A DNA stretch of 64,000 nucleotides from Brevibacillus thermoruber 423 (lineage in GTDB: Bacteria; Bacillota; Bacilli; Brevibacillales; Brevibacillaceae): assembly GCF_000454065.1 (NCBI RefSeq), contig NZ_KE695651.1:80942-144941 (forward strand), in the 5' to 3' direction. The position numbers were made by a program, and so were the translations under genes. The notes beneath the pieces are model-generated. The model saw only the letters and a program-made list of their open reading frames with translations. It made no database searches and was not told the origin of the DNA. Shown piece after piece: positions 53,360 through 61,775 of the stretch. How positions within the stretch are numbered: the first letter of the stretch is position 1; each line of letters opens with the position of its first letter.

Positions 53360-54381
53360 GTGATCAAGCTGACAAACGTGTCCAAACATTTTCATACGGA
53401 AAAGGCATCGTTCGTGCGCTTACCAATGTCTCGCTCGAAGTGGAAAAAGGGGAAATCTTCGGAGTAATCGGGTACAGCGGCGCAGGCAAAAGCACGTTGA
53501 TCCGATGTGTCAATCTGCTGGAGACCCCGACGTCCGGGACGGTTGAAATCAATGGCACGGATGTCACCCGTCTGCCCGAACACGAGCTCCTTGCGATCAG
53601 GCGAAAGATCGGGATGATTTTTCAAGGGTTTCACCTGCTGAAGACAGCTACGGTCTACGACAACATCGCGATCCCGCTTCGCCTGATGGATGTCGGTCAA
53701 CAGGAAATCGACAAGCGTGTGGGCAAGTATCTGAGCATCGTCGGATTGGAAGACAAGCACGACGCCTACCCCAGCCAACTTTCCGGGGGACAAAAGCAGC
53801 GGGTGGCCATTGCCCGCGCGTTGGCGCAGGAGCCGGAACTGCTGCTCAGCGATGAGGCGACCAGTGCGCTGGACCCGGAAACCACCGAGTCGATTCTGGA
53901 ACTTCTCCTCACGATCAATCAGGAACTGGGGATCACGATTCTCCTGATTACCCATGAGATGAACGTGATCCAGAAGATCTGCGACCGAGTGGCGGTGATG
54001 GAAAAGGGAGAAGTGATTGAACAGGGGAGAACGGTGGACATCTTCACCAATGCCAGACACAGCACCACCAAACGGTTCGTCAACGGGACCTATCACCGGG
54101 AGCTGCCCCCGTCCCTGCTCAGGGAACTCCGGGAGACCGGGCCCGTGGTCCGACTCTCCTTTGTGGGGGAAAGCACCGGGAAGCCGGTGCTGGCAGCGGT
54201 CAGCAGGAAGTTTGACGTTTCTCCCAATATCCTGGCCGGAGGAATCATCCAGTTGAAGCAGGAGAAGATCGGGTCGCTGGTGGTCCATCTGCAGGGAGAG
54301 GGCGAGGAGACGAAGAAGGCGATTGCCTTCCTGGAGGAACAAGGAGTAAACGTGGAGGAGATGGAGAGGGGCCATGTCTGA
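53360..54381 (+). pseudogene. metN: MetN-like ABC ATPase with an apparent 1-nt frameshift
   Basis: From GTG 53360 the frame reads VIKLTNVSKHFHTEK, the normal MetN opening, then goes wrong after the A run at 53400-53403 and stops at 53467. The -1 frame resumes exactly there with GIVRALTNVSLEVEKGEIF and continues to 54381 through Walker A GYSGAGKST, the signature [15 protein letters not shown], Walker B LLLSDEAT and the C-terminal NIL domain. One A appears to be missing. The cause could be a real mutation, a sequencing error or recoding; restored length would be about 341 residues, normal for MetN. Confidence 0.85.
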
Positions 54382-55045
54382 TCTGCAAGAATTTGTCCAG
54401 GAACGCCTCCCCATTATCGGGGAATCCGTGGTGCAAACCTTTCAAATGGTGTCCGTATCCCTGCTGTTCTCCGTATTGATCGGCCTGCCCATGGGTGTGC
54501 TGCTGATCCTCACCCGACCGGGAAACGCATGGGAGAATCGGTTTGTCTATCAGCTCCTGAACGTCGTGATCAACGTCATCCGGTCCATCCCCTTTATCAT
54601 CCTGCTGTTCTTCATCCTGCCGTTTACCAAGCTGGTGGTGGGAACAACGATTGGGGTAAAAGGGGCGATTGTCCCGTTGATCGTGCATTCCGCGCCGTCC
54701 ATTGCCCGCCTGATGGAAAGCGCCTTGCTGGAGGTGGACAGCGGCGTGGTCGAAGCGTACAAGTCGATGGGCATCCGGACGCGGGACATCATTTGGCACG
54801 TGCTGCTTCGGGAAGCCCGTCCCTCCATCGTGTTGGGCCTGACCATCGCGGTGATCAGCCTGGTCGGCGCCACGGCCATGGCGGGTCTGGTCGGCGCCGG
54901 GGGGCTGGGTGATCTGGCGTACCGCTTCGGGCATTTGCGTTACGAAGTGGATGTCATGTACGTCACCGTGTTCATCCTGATACTCCTCGTACAGGGCTTG
55001 CAGACCATCGGCAACCGGATGGCGGCGAAATACAAGAAAGACTGA
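54374..55045 (+). CDS. metI: MetI-like ABC permease
   Basis: A 223-residue inner-membrane permease with five or six segments. The EAA loop is visible as EAYKSMGIRTRDIIWHVLLREARPSI. VQTFQMVSVSLLFSVLIGLPMG and NVIRSIPFIILLFFILPFT are typical of MetI. It overlaps the metN end by eight bases. With MetQ and MetN it would form a methionine-type importer; the frameshifted metN puts its activity in doubt. Confidence 0.9.
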   Translation: MSDLQEFVQERLPIIGESVVQTFQMVSVSLLFSVLIGLPMGVLLILTRPGNAWENRFVYQLLNVVINVIRSIPFIILLFFILPFTKLVVGTTIGVKGAIVPLIVHSAPSIARLMESALLEVDSGVVEAYKSMGIRTRDIIWHVLLREARPSIVLGLTIAVISLVGATAMAGLVGAGGLGDLAYRFGHLRYEVDVMYVTVFILILLVQGLQTIGNRMAAKYKKD

Positions 55046-55071
55046 CGGCACGTGCGAAAGGAGCGAGCGAT

Positions 55072-55851
55072 GTGGGAGAACAGCATCTGTTTGTGGAAAA
55101 GGAAGGGGCCGTCGCGACGATTGTGCTGAATCGGCCGGAAAAGCGGAATGCCCTCAATCTGGAGATGTGGGGCACCTTGTCCACGCTGCTGCAGCAGTTG
55201 GAGGAGGACCGGGAGACTAAAGTGGTGGTCATTCGCGGGGTGGATGACACCGCCTTTTCCGCGGGAGCGGATATCAGCGAGTTTGTATCCAATCGGTTTT
55301 CCCCGGAACAGGCGAAACGCTACAACGACCAGTCCATGGGAGCGGTGGACCGGCTGCACCGCTTTCCCAAGCCAACCATTGCCATGATCCAAAAGTACGC
55401 GGTCGGCGGCGGGCTGGATATTGCGCTCTCGTGCGATTTTCGCTTCAGCTCGGAGGACGGCGTCTTCGCCATTACGCCGGCCAAGCTGGGGATTGTGTAC
55501 AATCTGACCAGCACCAAGCGTCTGGTGGATCTCGTCGGTCCCTCCAGGACCAAGGAGATCCTCTACACGGCCAGATCGCTGGATGCGCACGAAGCCTACC
55601 GGATCGGCCTGGTTGATCGCATTTATTCGCAGGATGAGATCGTCGGGCAGACCTACGCATTTGCCCGCCTGCTGACGGAGCGCTCCCAGGTGTCCATACG
55701 CGGAACCAAAAAAATGGTGCAGGCGATTCTGGACGGCCATATCGAGGAAAGTCCGGAGCTGGCGCAGATGGTACTGGAATCGTTTCACTCGGAGGATTAC
55801 CGGGAAGGCGTACAGGCGTTTTTGGAGAAAAGAAAACCGCGATTTTCGTAA
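55072..55851 (+). CDS. Enoyl-CoA hydratase/isomerase family protein (crotonase fold)
   Basis: A 259-residue crotonase. VLNRPEKRNALNLEMW, FSAGADISEF and YAVGGGLDIALSCDFRF form the CoA-binding and oxyanion-hole core. The usual second catalytic Glu position is not clearly preserved (AKLGIVYNLTSTKRL), so hydration is not assured; decarboxylation, hydrolysis or isomerisation are alternatives. GTG 55072 has AAAGGAG seven bases upstream. It lies 26 bases after metI and is probably co-transcribed. Confidence 0.85.
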   Translation: MGEQHLFVEKEGAVATIVLNRPEKRNALNLEMWGTLSTLLQQLEEDRETKVVVIRGVDDTAFSAGADISEFVSNRFSPEQAKRYNDQSMGAVDRLHRFPKPTIAMIQKYAVGGGLDIALSCDFRFSSEDGVFAITPAKLGIVYNLTSTKRLVDLVGPSRTKEILYTARSLDAHEAYRIGLVDRIYSQDEIVGQTYAFARLLTERSQVSIRGTKKMVQAILDGHIEESPELAQMVLESFHSEDYREGVQAFLEKRKPRFS

Positions 55852-55873
55852 TGGGAAAGGAAGCGAACAGCAA

Positions 55874-57025
55874 ATGGTGGAAGCAGAAAAACGGACGGCA
55901 ACCGCACTGTTTACCAAAATCGACAAGGACACGCAGTCACTGCCCATCTCGAGCGAGGATTGGGAACAGCGGGCACGAGCGATACTGCCCGACGGACCGT
56001 TCGATTACATCTGCGGCGGATCGGGAGCCGAGGAGACGCTTGCGGCCAACCGCACCGCGTTTCAGCGGTGGGCCATCGTGCCGAGAATGCTCCGGGACGT
56101 GTCCGACCGCACGCTGAGCATCACACTCTTTGATCAACACCTGGACACGCCCATTCTGCTGGCCCCGATCGGCATGCAGGGCATCGCCCATCCGGAGGGG
56201 GAGCTTGCGACTGCCCGGGCGGCGGCTGCCCATGGGGTTCCGTTCATCGTCAGCACCGTGTCCACCTATTCGTTGGAGCAGATCGCCGAGACCATGGGGG
56301 ATGCGCCCCGCTGGTTCCAGCTCTACTGGTCCAATGACCGGGAGGTGTCCGCCAGCATGGTGCGGCGGGCGGAAGCGGCCGGGTACGGTGCCATTGTGCT
56401 GACCGTCGACACGATCATGCTCGGATGGAAGCGGCGGGATTTCCGGAACGGGTATTCGCCGCTCAAGGAAGGCAAAGGGCTGGCCAACTACATCAACGAC
56501 CCGGTCTTCTGCTCCCGGCTGCCGGTCGTCAACGAAGAGTCCGCCGTGCAGGAAATTCTCCGCAATATCTATCACCCGGCATTGAGCTGGGAGGACATTC
56601 GCTTTTTGCGGCAGCAGACCCGCCTGCCGATTTTGCTCAAAGGCATTCTGCATCCCGAAGATGCGAAGCTGGCCGTCGAGCATGGAGTCGACGGCCTTAT
56701 CGTCTCCAATCACGGGGGACGGCAGTTGGACGGAGCCATCTCCAGCCTCGATGCGCTGCCGCCCATTGTGGAAGCGGTGGGGGGACGAATCCCTCTCCTG
56801 CTGGACAGCGGGATTCGCACGGGAGCGGACATCATCAAGGCGCTCGCGCTGGGAGCGAATGCCGTCCTGATTGGACGCCCGTTCCTGTACGGCCTGGCTG
56901 TTGCGGGGGAAAAAGGGGTAGCGCGCGTCATCGATACGCTGATCAGCGAGTTGGACGTGTCACTGGCCTTGTCCGGCAGCAAATCCGTCAGCGACCTGAA
57001 CCGCGGCATTCTCACTCGCCTGTAA
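55874..57025 (+). CDS. FMN-dependent alpha-hydroxy-acid oxidase/dehydrogenase
   Basis: A 383-residue TIM-barrel FMN enzyme of the lactate/glycolate oxidase family. LLAPIGMQGIAHPEGE, FQLYWSNDREV, VLTVDTIMLGWKRRD, LPILLKGILHPEDA and VSNHGGRQLDG (catalytic His, substrate Arg) are all present; LLDSGIRTGADIIKALALGA binds phosphate. It resembles the lactate 2-monooxygenase subgroup. The substrate is a 2-hydroxy acid, unknown here. The gene follows the crotonase by 22 bases. Confidence 0.88.
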   Translation: MVEAEKRTATALFTKIDKDTQSLPISSEDWEQRARAILPDGPFDYICGGSGAEETLAANRTAFQRWAIVPRMLRDVSDRTLSITLFDQHLDTPILLAPIGMQGIAHPEGELATARAAAAHGVPFIVSTVSTYSLEQIAETMGDAPRWFQLYWSNDREVSASMVRRAEAAGYGAIVLTVDTIMLGWKRRDFRNGYSPLKEGKGLANYINDPVFCSRLPVVNEESAVQEILRNIYHPALSWEDIRFLRQQTRLPILLKGILHPEDAKLAVEHGVDGLIVSNHGGRQLDGAISSLDALPPIVEAVGGRIPLLLDSGIRTGADIIKALALGANAVLIGRPFLYGLAVAGEKGVARVIDTLISELDVSLALSGSKSVSDLNRGILTRL

Positions 57026-57047
57026 TCCACTGCGGGAGGCGTCCAAC

Positions 57048-58235
57048 ATGCAGCAAGCGTTGCAAAACATGAGAGTCGTTGATCTGACGCAGGTGCTTGC
57101 CGGTCCCTACTGCACGATGGTGCTGGGGGATCTGGGAGCCGACGTGATCAAGGTGGAGAAGTATCCCGACGGGGACGACACCCGGACGATGAGACCGTTC
57201 GTGAACGATGAGAGCTACTGCTACATGATGGTGAACCGGAACAAGCGGGGAATCCGCTTGAACATCAAGGAAGAAGCGGGCCGCGCCATCCTGTATGACC
57301 TTGTCAAAACGGCCGATGTCTTTATCGAGAACTTTCGGCCCGGCACGACCCGCAAGCTGGGGATTGATTTTGAAACCCTGCGAGCCGTCAACCCCGGCCT
57401 GATCTACTGCTCGATCTCCGGATACGGACAAACGGGGCCGTACAGCCACAAAGGCGGGTTTGACATTATGGCACAGGGCCTGTCGGGGATCATGAGCATG
57501 ACGGGTGAAAAAGGCGGCAGACCCGTCAAAAGCGGCATCGCCATCCACGACATCGCGGCGGGCGTTACCGCGCTCTACTCGATTTTGGCGGCGTATGTCC
57601 ACAAGATTAGGACAGGTGAAGGCCAGTACATTGATTTGTCGCTGGTTGATTCGGGACTGGCGTGGACGGTATGGGAAGCGGCCGCCTATTTCGGGGCGGG
57701 GGAAGTGTCCGGGCCGAACGGGTCGGCTCACCGCGTCTCCGCCCCCTATCAAGGGTTCCGGACCAAAAACGGGCACATTCTGATCGGCGCGGCCAATCAA
57801 AAGCTGTGGGAGCGTTTTTGCCAGGACGTCATTGACCGGCCGGAGTTGATGGAAGACCCCCGGTTCCTCACAAACAGCGACCGCATCCGGCATGTGGACG
57901 AACTGGAAGCCATTATCCAGGAGATCATCATCCGCGAAGAGTCCCAGTACTGGCTGGAAAAGCTGGACAAGGCGGGCATTCCGTCCGGTCCCATCTACCG
58001 GTATGACGAAACCATGAACGATCCGCATATCCGGGCGCGCGAGATGATCATCGAGTATGAGCATCCGGTTGCCGGCCCCATTGTGAATCTGGGGTTTCCC
58101 GCGAAGTTTTCCAAAACCCCGGGACAAGTCAGACGCCCGGCCCCCTACCTGGGCCAACACACCAGGGAAGTGCTCCGGGAACTGAATTATTCGGAAGACG
58201 CGATTCGGGAGCTGGAGGAGAACCACATCATCTGA
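57048..58235 (+). CDS. Class III (CaiB/BaiF) CoA-transferase
   Basis: A 395-residue family III CoA-transferase, which moves CoA between carboxylic acids via an aspartyl anhydride. VVDLTQVLAGPYCTMVLGDLGADVIKVE is the family opening, NRNKRGIRLNIK the CoA-contact region, and GFDIMAQGLSGIMSMTG includes the catalytic Asp. Last gene of the metQ-metN-metI-crotonase-oxidase unit, 22 bases after the oxidase. It suggests that the imported or derived acid is activated as a CoA thioester. Confidence 0.9.
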   Translation: MQQALQNMRVVDLTQVLAGPYCTMVLGDLGADVIKVEKYPDGDDTRTMRPFVNDESYCYMMVNRNKRGIRLNIKEEAGRAILYDLVKTADVFIENFRPGTTRKLGIDFETLRAVNPGLIYCSISGYGQTGPYSHKGGFDIMAQGLSGIMSMTGEKGGRPVKSGIAIHDIAAGVTALYSILAAYVHKIRTGEGQYIDLSLVDSGLAWTVWEAAAYFGAGEVSGPNGSAHRVSAPYQGFRTKNGHILIGAANQKLWERFCQDVIDRPELMEDPRFLTNSDRIRHVDELEAIIQEIIIREESQYWLEKLDKAGIPSGPIYRYDETMNDPHIRAREMIIEYEHPVAGPIVNLGFPAKFSKTPGQVRRPAPYLGQHTREVLRELNYSEDAIRELEENHII

Positions 58236-58255
58236 CAGCTTCCTTCTCCGTCCCA

Positions 58256-58304
58256 AGCGGCCCTCCGCCTCGGTTTTCTTTGCGAGGTGGGGGGCTGCTT
58301 TTTC
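58256..58304 (+). terminator. Terminator after the CoA-transferase gene
   Basis: GCCCTCCGCCTCG pairs with CGAGGTGGGGGGC around a T-rich loop and is followed by TTTTT. Confidence 0.8.
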
Positions 58305-58367
58305 ATGACGGGTGCGGCAGCGCGAGGGAAACATGGCCGGAAACAGCCAAGCACATTCAATTCACAC

Positions 58368-58396
58368 TTGACCAGTAGGAATAATCAGATTAAACT
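58368..58396 (+). promoter_or_regulatory. Promoter of the small CxxC protein gene
   Basis: TTGACC, 17 bp, TAAACT. The transcript would meet a terminator-like hairpin 25-30 nt after its start. Confidence 0.65.
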
Positions 58397-58424
58397 GAAT
58401 CCATAACCAGCCGATCAGTCAACT

Positions 58425-58470
58425 GAAGGCTCCCGACTGCTTGCCAGGCGCAAGTGCGGGAGCCTTTTTC
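58425..58470 (+). terminator. Leader terminator (attenuator candidate) before the small CxxC gene
   Basis: AAGGCTCCCG pairs with CGGGAGCCTT and is followed by TTTT. It lies between the promoter and the ribosome binding site, so it must be passed for the gene to be expressed. A GCTTGCC-rich loop separates the arms. It could instead end a short RNA of about 65 nt. Confidence 0.7.
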
Positions 58471-58505
58471 ATCCTCCATCCATATCGCAATCAGGGGGAA
58501 TGCAC

Positions 58506-58784
58506 ATGGAGTATCTCTGTCCGACCTGCCATCAGGTATTCCAGGCGGAAGCGGAAATCTGCCCGCACCTGTTGAGCTTCTTCGCGTCTCTCCACGGGAA
58601 AAAAGTCTGGCGCATTCGCTATCTCCACCGGTATGCGTATGAATTTTTGAGTGACGAACAGTTTCAAGCAATGGTAAGTGAAAAGCCCTTGATGGTGTCA
58701 GAGGCGATATGCATCGAGGATTTCAACGCCGAGACATGCACCGGAGTGAACGCCATCGGCAAAATCGTGTCCATTTTGGAATAG
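58506..58784 (+). CDS. Small CxxC (zinc-ribbon-like) protein of unknown function
   Basis: Ninety-two residues beginning MEYLCPTCHQVF, with a further CPH at about 20-22, which may complete a half zinc ribbon (Cys, Cys, Cys, His). The remainder is a compact soluble domain with two more cysteines (AICIEDFNAETC). I chose ATG 58506, six bases after AGGGGGA; an ATG at 58500 abuts that site. It lies between two sulfur-related gene sets and just before the LysR gene. The function is not recognised. Confidence 0.65.
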   Translation: MEYLCPTCHQVFQAEAEICPHLLSFFASLHGKKVWRIRYLHRYAYEFLSDEQFQAMVSEKPLMVSEAICIEDFNAETCTGVNAIGKIVSILE

Positions 58785-58818
58785 GCCAAAGGGGTTTGGG
58801 AACGAAGGAGGGGAACGG

Positions 58819-59742
58819 ATGAACATTGAGAACCTCGAAGCGTTCGTATACGTCGTTCACTTCAACAGCTTCAACAAAGCGGCGGATGCGCTGTTTTTGT
58901 CGCAGCCATCCATTACCGCCCGCATCCAGTCGCTCGAACGTGAACTGGACGTGAAGCTGTTTCAGCGGGACGGGAGAAACGTTTCCCTGACGGAGAAAGG
59001 AAAGCAGTTTCTGCCGTACGCGCAGCAAATCCTCCAATCGTACAAAAAAGGGAAGCAGCATCTGCAGCGAAACCAGACCACGCTCGACGAACTGAGGATC
59101 GGCTGCACGGCCTCGGTTTCCGCTTACATCATCCCGGAGATCCTCCCCCGTCTGAAACAACAATATCCCGGCTTGCGGATCAAGCTGGTGACGGCCTCCA
59201 CCGAAACGATTCTGGAAAAGGTGCTGCAAAAGGAGATCGATGTGGGGCTGGTGCGGAATATCAGCCATCCGCTTGTGGATTCCGTCATGTTCTATGAAGA
59301 CCCGATCCGCCTCTATGTGCATCAGGGGCATCGGTTCATCGAACAGCCTCCGAGCACCATGGAAGAGGTGGGCGGGCAGTCGCTGGTGTTTTTTGAGTGC
59401 GGCTCGCTTGACTGGATCAAGCTGCACCGTCTGTTCGAAACCCTGCATCGGCCGCCCGTGATCGATGTGTACATCGACAACCTGGAAGCCGCCAAGAAAT
59501 GTATCGCCAAAGGGATGGGCATCGGTTTTTTGCCGGACCTGTGCGTTCGAAAGGAAGTGCAGGACAGGCGGCTGTTTCCGATCCGCATTCCGTCCCTGGC
59601 AAGCCTCTCGCTGCGCACCAACCTCATCTCCTTGAAAGGGGAAGGAGCCGGGATTCGAAAACTGTTTGCAGAGATCCCGTGGGACGTTGGGGCGGCGGAT
59701 GCGGCATCGGATGTTTCATTGAATGTTTCGATGTGCCGATAG
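58819..59742 (+). CDS. LysR-family transcriptional regulator (AscR/YtlI-like by context)
   Basis: A 307-residue LysR protein. MNIENLEAFVYVVHFNSFNKAADALFLSQPSITARIQSLE is a complete N-terminal winged helix. The effector domain (about 90-290) opens LRIGCTASVSAYIIPEIL. In Bacillus a LysR regulator (YtlI/AscR) controls the neighbouring ytmI-tcyJKLMN-cmoO operon in response to sulfur state; the same partners follow here, in the same direction. AAGGAGGGG lies six bases before the ATG. Confidence 0.88.
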   Translation: MNIENLEAFVYVVHFNSFNKAADALFLSQPSITARIQSLERELDVKLFQRDGRNVSLTEKGKQFLPYAQQILQSYKKGKQHLQRNQTTLDELRIGCTASVSAYIIPEILPRLKQQYPGLRIKLVTASTETILEKVLQKEIDVGLVRNISHPLVDSVMFYEDPIRLYVHQGHRFIEQPPSTMEEVGGQSLVFFECGSLDWIKLHRLFETLHRPPVIDVYIDNLEAAKKCIAKGMGIGFLPDLCVRKEVQDRRLFPIRIPSLASLSLRTNLISLKGEGAGIRKLFAEIPWDVGAADAASDVSLNVSMCR

Positions 59743-59764
59743 AAAAACCTGATTATGAAGCCGG

Positions 59765-59793
59765 TTGACGGTGAAAAACGCAGGTGGTAGAGT
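59765..59793 (+). promoter_or_regulatory. Promoter of the monooxygenase-tcy operon
   Basis: TTGACG, 17 bp, TAGAGT, 77 bp before the start codon. An AT-rich stretch follows; a LysR site is likely nearby but I cannot define it. Confidence 0.5.
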
Positions 59794-59869
59794 GTGTAAA
59801 AAATAAAACAGACTAAACAAATGTGATTACTATGAATTGGCATCTCCATGCTTCCGGGAGGGGTGTACG

Positions 59870-60889
59870 ATGGGAATTCGGATCAGCATTCTGGATCAAA
59901 GTCCGCTGGATACGGGAGAAACGGCGGAAGAGGCTTTCCGGCACACGGTTGAACTGGCCCGGAAAGCGGAAGAACTGGGATACTACCGCTTTTGGGTATC
60001 GGAACACCACAACTCCGATGACGTGGTCGGGTCTTCACCCGAGGTGCTCCTCGCATACCTGGCGGCGAAGACGGACCGGATCCGCCTGGGGTCGGGCGGT
60101 GTCATGCTGCAGCATTACAGTCCGTACAAGGTGGCGGAAAACTTTCATGTGCTGGCGGCGCTGGCGCCGGGGAGGATCGACCTGGGAATCGGCAGAGCGC
60201 CGGGGGGACTTCCCTTGTCCACCAGAGCACTGCAGCAGGACGGCGGTCATACCAGATCGCTGGCGGAGAAATTGGCGGAATTGGAGCAGTACCTGAGTGG
60301 CCGATTGGACCCGGCCCATCCGCTTTACGGCTTGCGGGCCGTTCCCATCCCGCAGCAGCCTGTGGATCTGTACGTGTTGGGAACCACTCCCTCCAGTGCA
60401 GAGTTGGCGGCGCAGCAGGGACTGCCCTACGTGTTTGCGCAGTTCATCAACGGCGACGAAACCGTCATCCAGCAGGCTTTTGACACATACCGGAACCGAT
60501 TCGACACCCGGAAAGCTGCCCGCCCGCTGGCCATTCTTGCCCTCGGTGTCATTGTGGCGGATACGGATGAGGAAGCCGGAGCGCTGGCGGCTGATGTGAA
60601 GAATGTGAAAATTCATCTGGAAAGCGGAAGAACGCTGACGGTGAGCAGCGTCGAAGCGGCGGAATCGTACGGGCGGCAGTCGGATGAGAGGTACACCATC
60701 GAAGTAAAGGAAGCCAACCTCATCTGCGGCTCCCGGGAAACGGTCCGCCGGAAACTGCTCGCCCTGCAGAAAAAGTACGAAGTGGATGAGCTGCTCATCA
60801 CGTTGGCCGTGAAGCGATTTGCAGATCGTCTCCGGACGTGCGTGCTGCTCAGGGAAGCGTTTGCCGAATCGAGCCTTTCACACAAATAG
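59870..60889 (+). CDS. Luciferase-like flavin monooxygenase (CmoO/YtmO-like)
   Basis: A 339-residue LLM-class F420/FMN-type TIM barrel. ISILDQSPLDTGETAEEAF, YRFWVSEHHNSDDVVGSSPEVLL, IRLGSGGVMLQHYSPYKVAENF and GRIDLGIGRAPGG are the bacterial luciferase-like core motifs. The Bacillus homologue (YtmO/CmoO) takes part in breakdown of S-modified cysteines. ATG 59870 has GGGAGGGG six bases upstream; the longer frame lacks a site. First gene of the ABC transporter operon. Confidence 0.87.
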   Translation: MGIRISILDQSPLDTGETAEEAFRHTVELARKAEELGYYRFWVSEHHNSDDVVGSSPEVLLAYLAAKTDRIRLGSGGVMLQHYSPYKVAENFHVLAALAPGRIDLGIGRAPGGLPLSTRALQQDGGHTRSLAEKLAELEQYLSGRLDPAHPLYGLRAVPIPQQPVDLYVLGTTPSSAELAAQQGLPYVFAQFINGDETVIQQAFDTYRNRFDTRKAARPLAILALGVIVADTDEEAGALAADVKNVKIHLESGRTLTVSSVEAAESYGRQSDERYTIEVKEANLICGSRETVRRKLLALQKKYEVDELLITLAVKRFADRLRTCVLLREAFAESSLSHK

Positions 60890-60913
60890 AGGACACAGGA
60901 AGGGGGATGATTC

Positions 60914-61741
60914 ATGAACAAGCAAATCATGTTGACCGCTCTGATCAGTACGCTGTTGATTGCGGCGGGATGCTCTTCCGACGCGGCCACATCCAAAGAC
61001 AACCCGGGCAGTCAGGGGGGCGGAGCATCGGCAGGCGTGAAAAAGGTGGTGGTGGGGACCGGGACGCAGTTTCCCAACATCTGCTTCATCGACGCGAACG
61101 GCAAGCTGACCGGGTATGACGTCGAACTGATCAGGGAAATCGACAAGCGCCTGCCGGATTATGAATTTGAGCTGAAGACGTTCGAATTCAAAAATCTGCT
61201 GCTCAGCCTGGAAACGAAGAAAATCGACCTGATCGCGCACCAGATGGAAGTCAACGAAGAACGTCAGAAGAAATTCCTGTACAACGATGAAGCCTACAAC
61301 ATTTTTCCCCTGAAAGTGGTCGTTCACAAGGATAACAACACCGTCAAGTCGATTGAGGATCTGAAAGGCAAAAAACTGATTGTGACGGCGACCAGCAACT
61401 CGGCGGTGCTGGCGGAAAAGTGGAACAGCGAACACGGGAACCCGATCCAAATCGTGTACACCGGCGCCGGCGAGGATGCGAACGAGCAAATCAAATCGGG
61501 CCGGGTTGACGCGACGATCAGCACGCAGTTTGCGATCGATTTTCTCAACAAGTCGGTGGACGCCCAATTAAAGACGGTGGGGGAGACGCTCTCCAATTCG
61601 AAAGTGTACTTCCTCCTGCGGAAGGACGAAACGGAACTCAAGCAAAGAGTCGACGAAGCGTTGCGGGAAATCAAGGCGGACGGCACGCTGGCCAAACTGA
61701 GCACACAGTGGCTGGGTTCAGACTACACCGTGGAACAATAG
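60914..61741 (+). CDS. Amino-acid (cystine-type) ABC transporter binding lipoprotein, TcyJ/TcyK-like
   Basis: A 275-residue family 3 solute-binding lipoprotein: LLIAAGCSS is the lipobox (Cys20), followed by a low-complexity Gly/Ser linker. VVVGTGTQFPNICFIDANGKLTGYDVELIREI is the typical opening and KLIVTATSNSAVLAEKW the hinge. The Bacillus locus carries two such proteins (TcyJ and TcyK); here there is one. The ligand is probably cystine or an S-substituted cysteine. Confidence 0.88.
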   Translation: MNKQIMLTALISTLLIAAGCSSDAATSKDNPGSQGGGASAGVKKVVVGTGTQFPNICFIDANGKLTGYDVELIREIDKRLPDYEFELKTFEFKNLLLSLETKKIDLIAHQMEVNEERQKKFLYNDEAYNIFPLKVVVHKDNNTVKSIEDLKGKKLIVTATSNSAVLAEKWNSEHGNPIQIVYTGAGEDANEQIKSGRVDATISTQFAIDFLNKSVDAQLKTVGETLSNSKVYFLLRKDETELKQRVDEALREIKADGTLAKLSTQWLGSDYTVEQ

Positions 61742-61775
61742 CCGGTTCCATGTCATCGAAAGGTGAAGGGTGGAC

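Noticed and set aside
53399-53405. Programmed -1 frameshifting in metN
   Set aside because: The sequence G-GAA-AAG is a poor slippery site and I see no strong downstream hairpin; a missing base is simpler.
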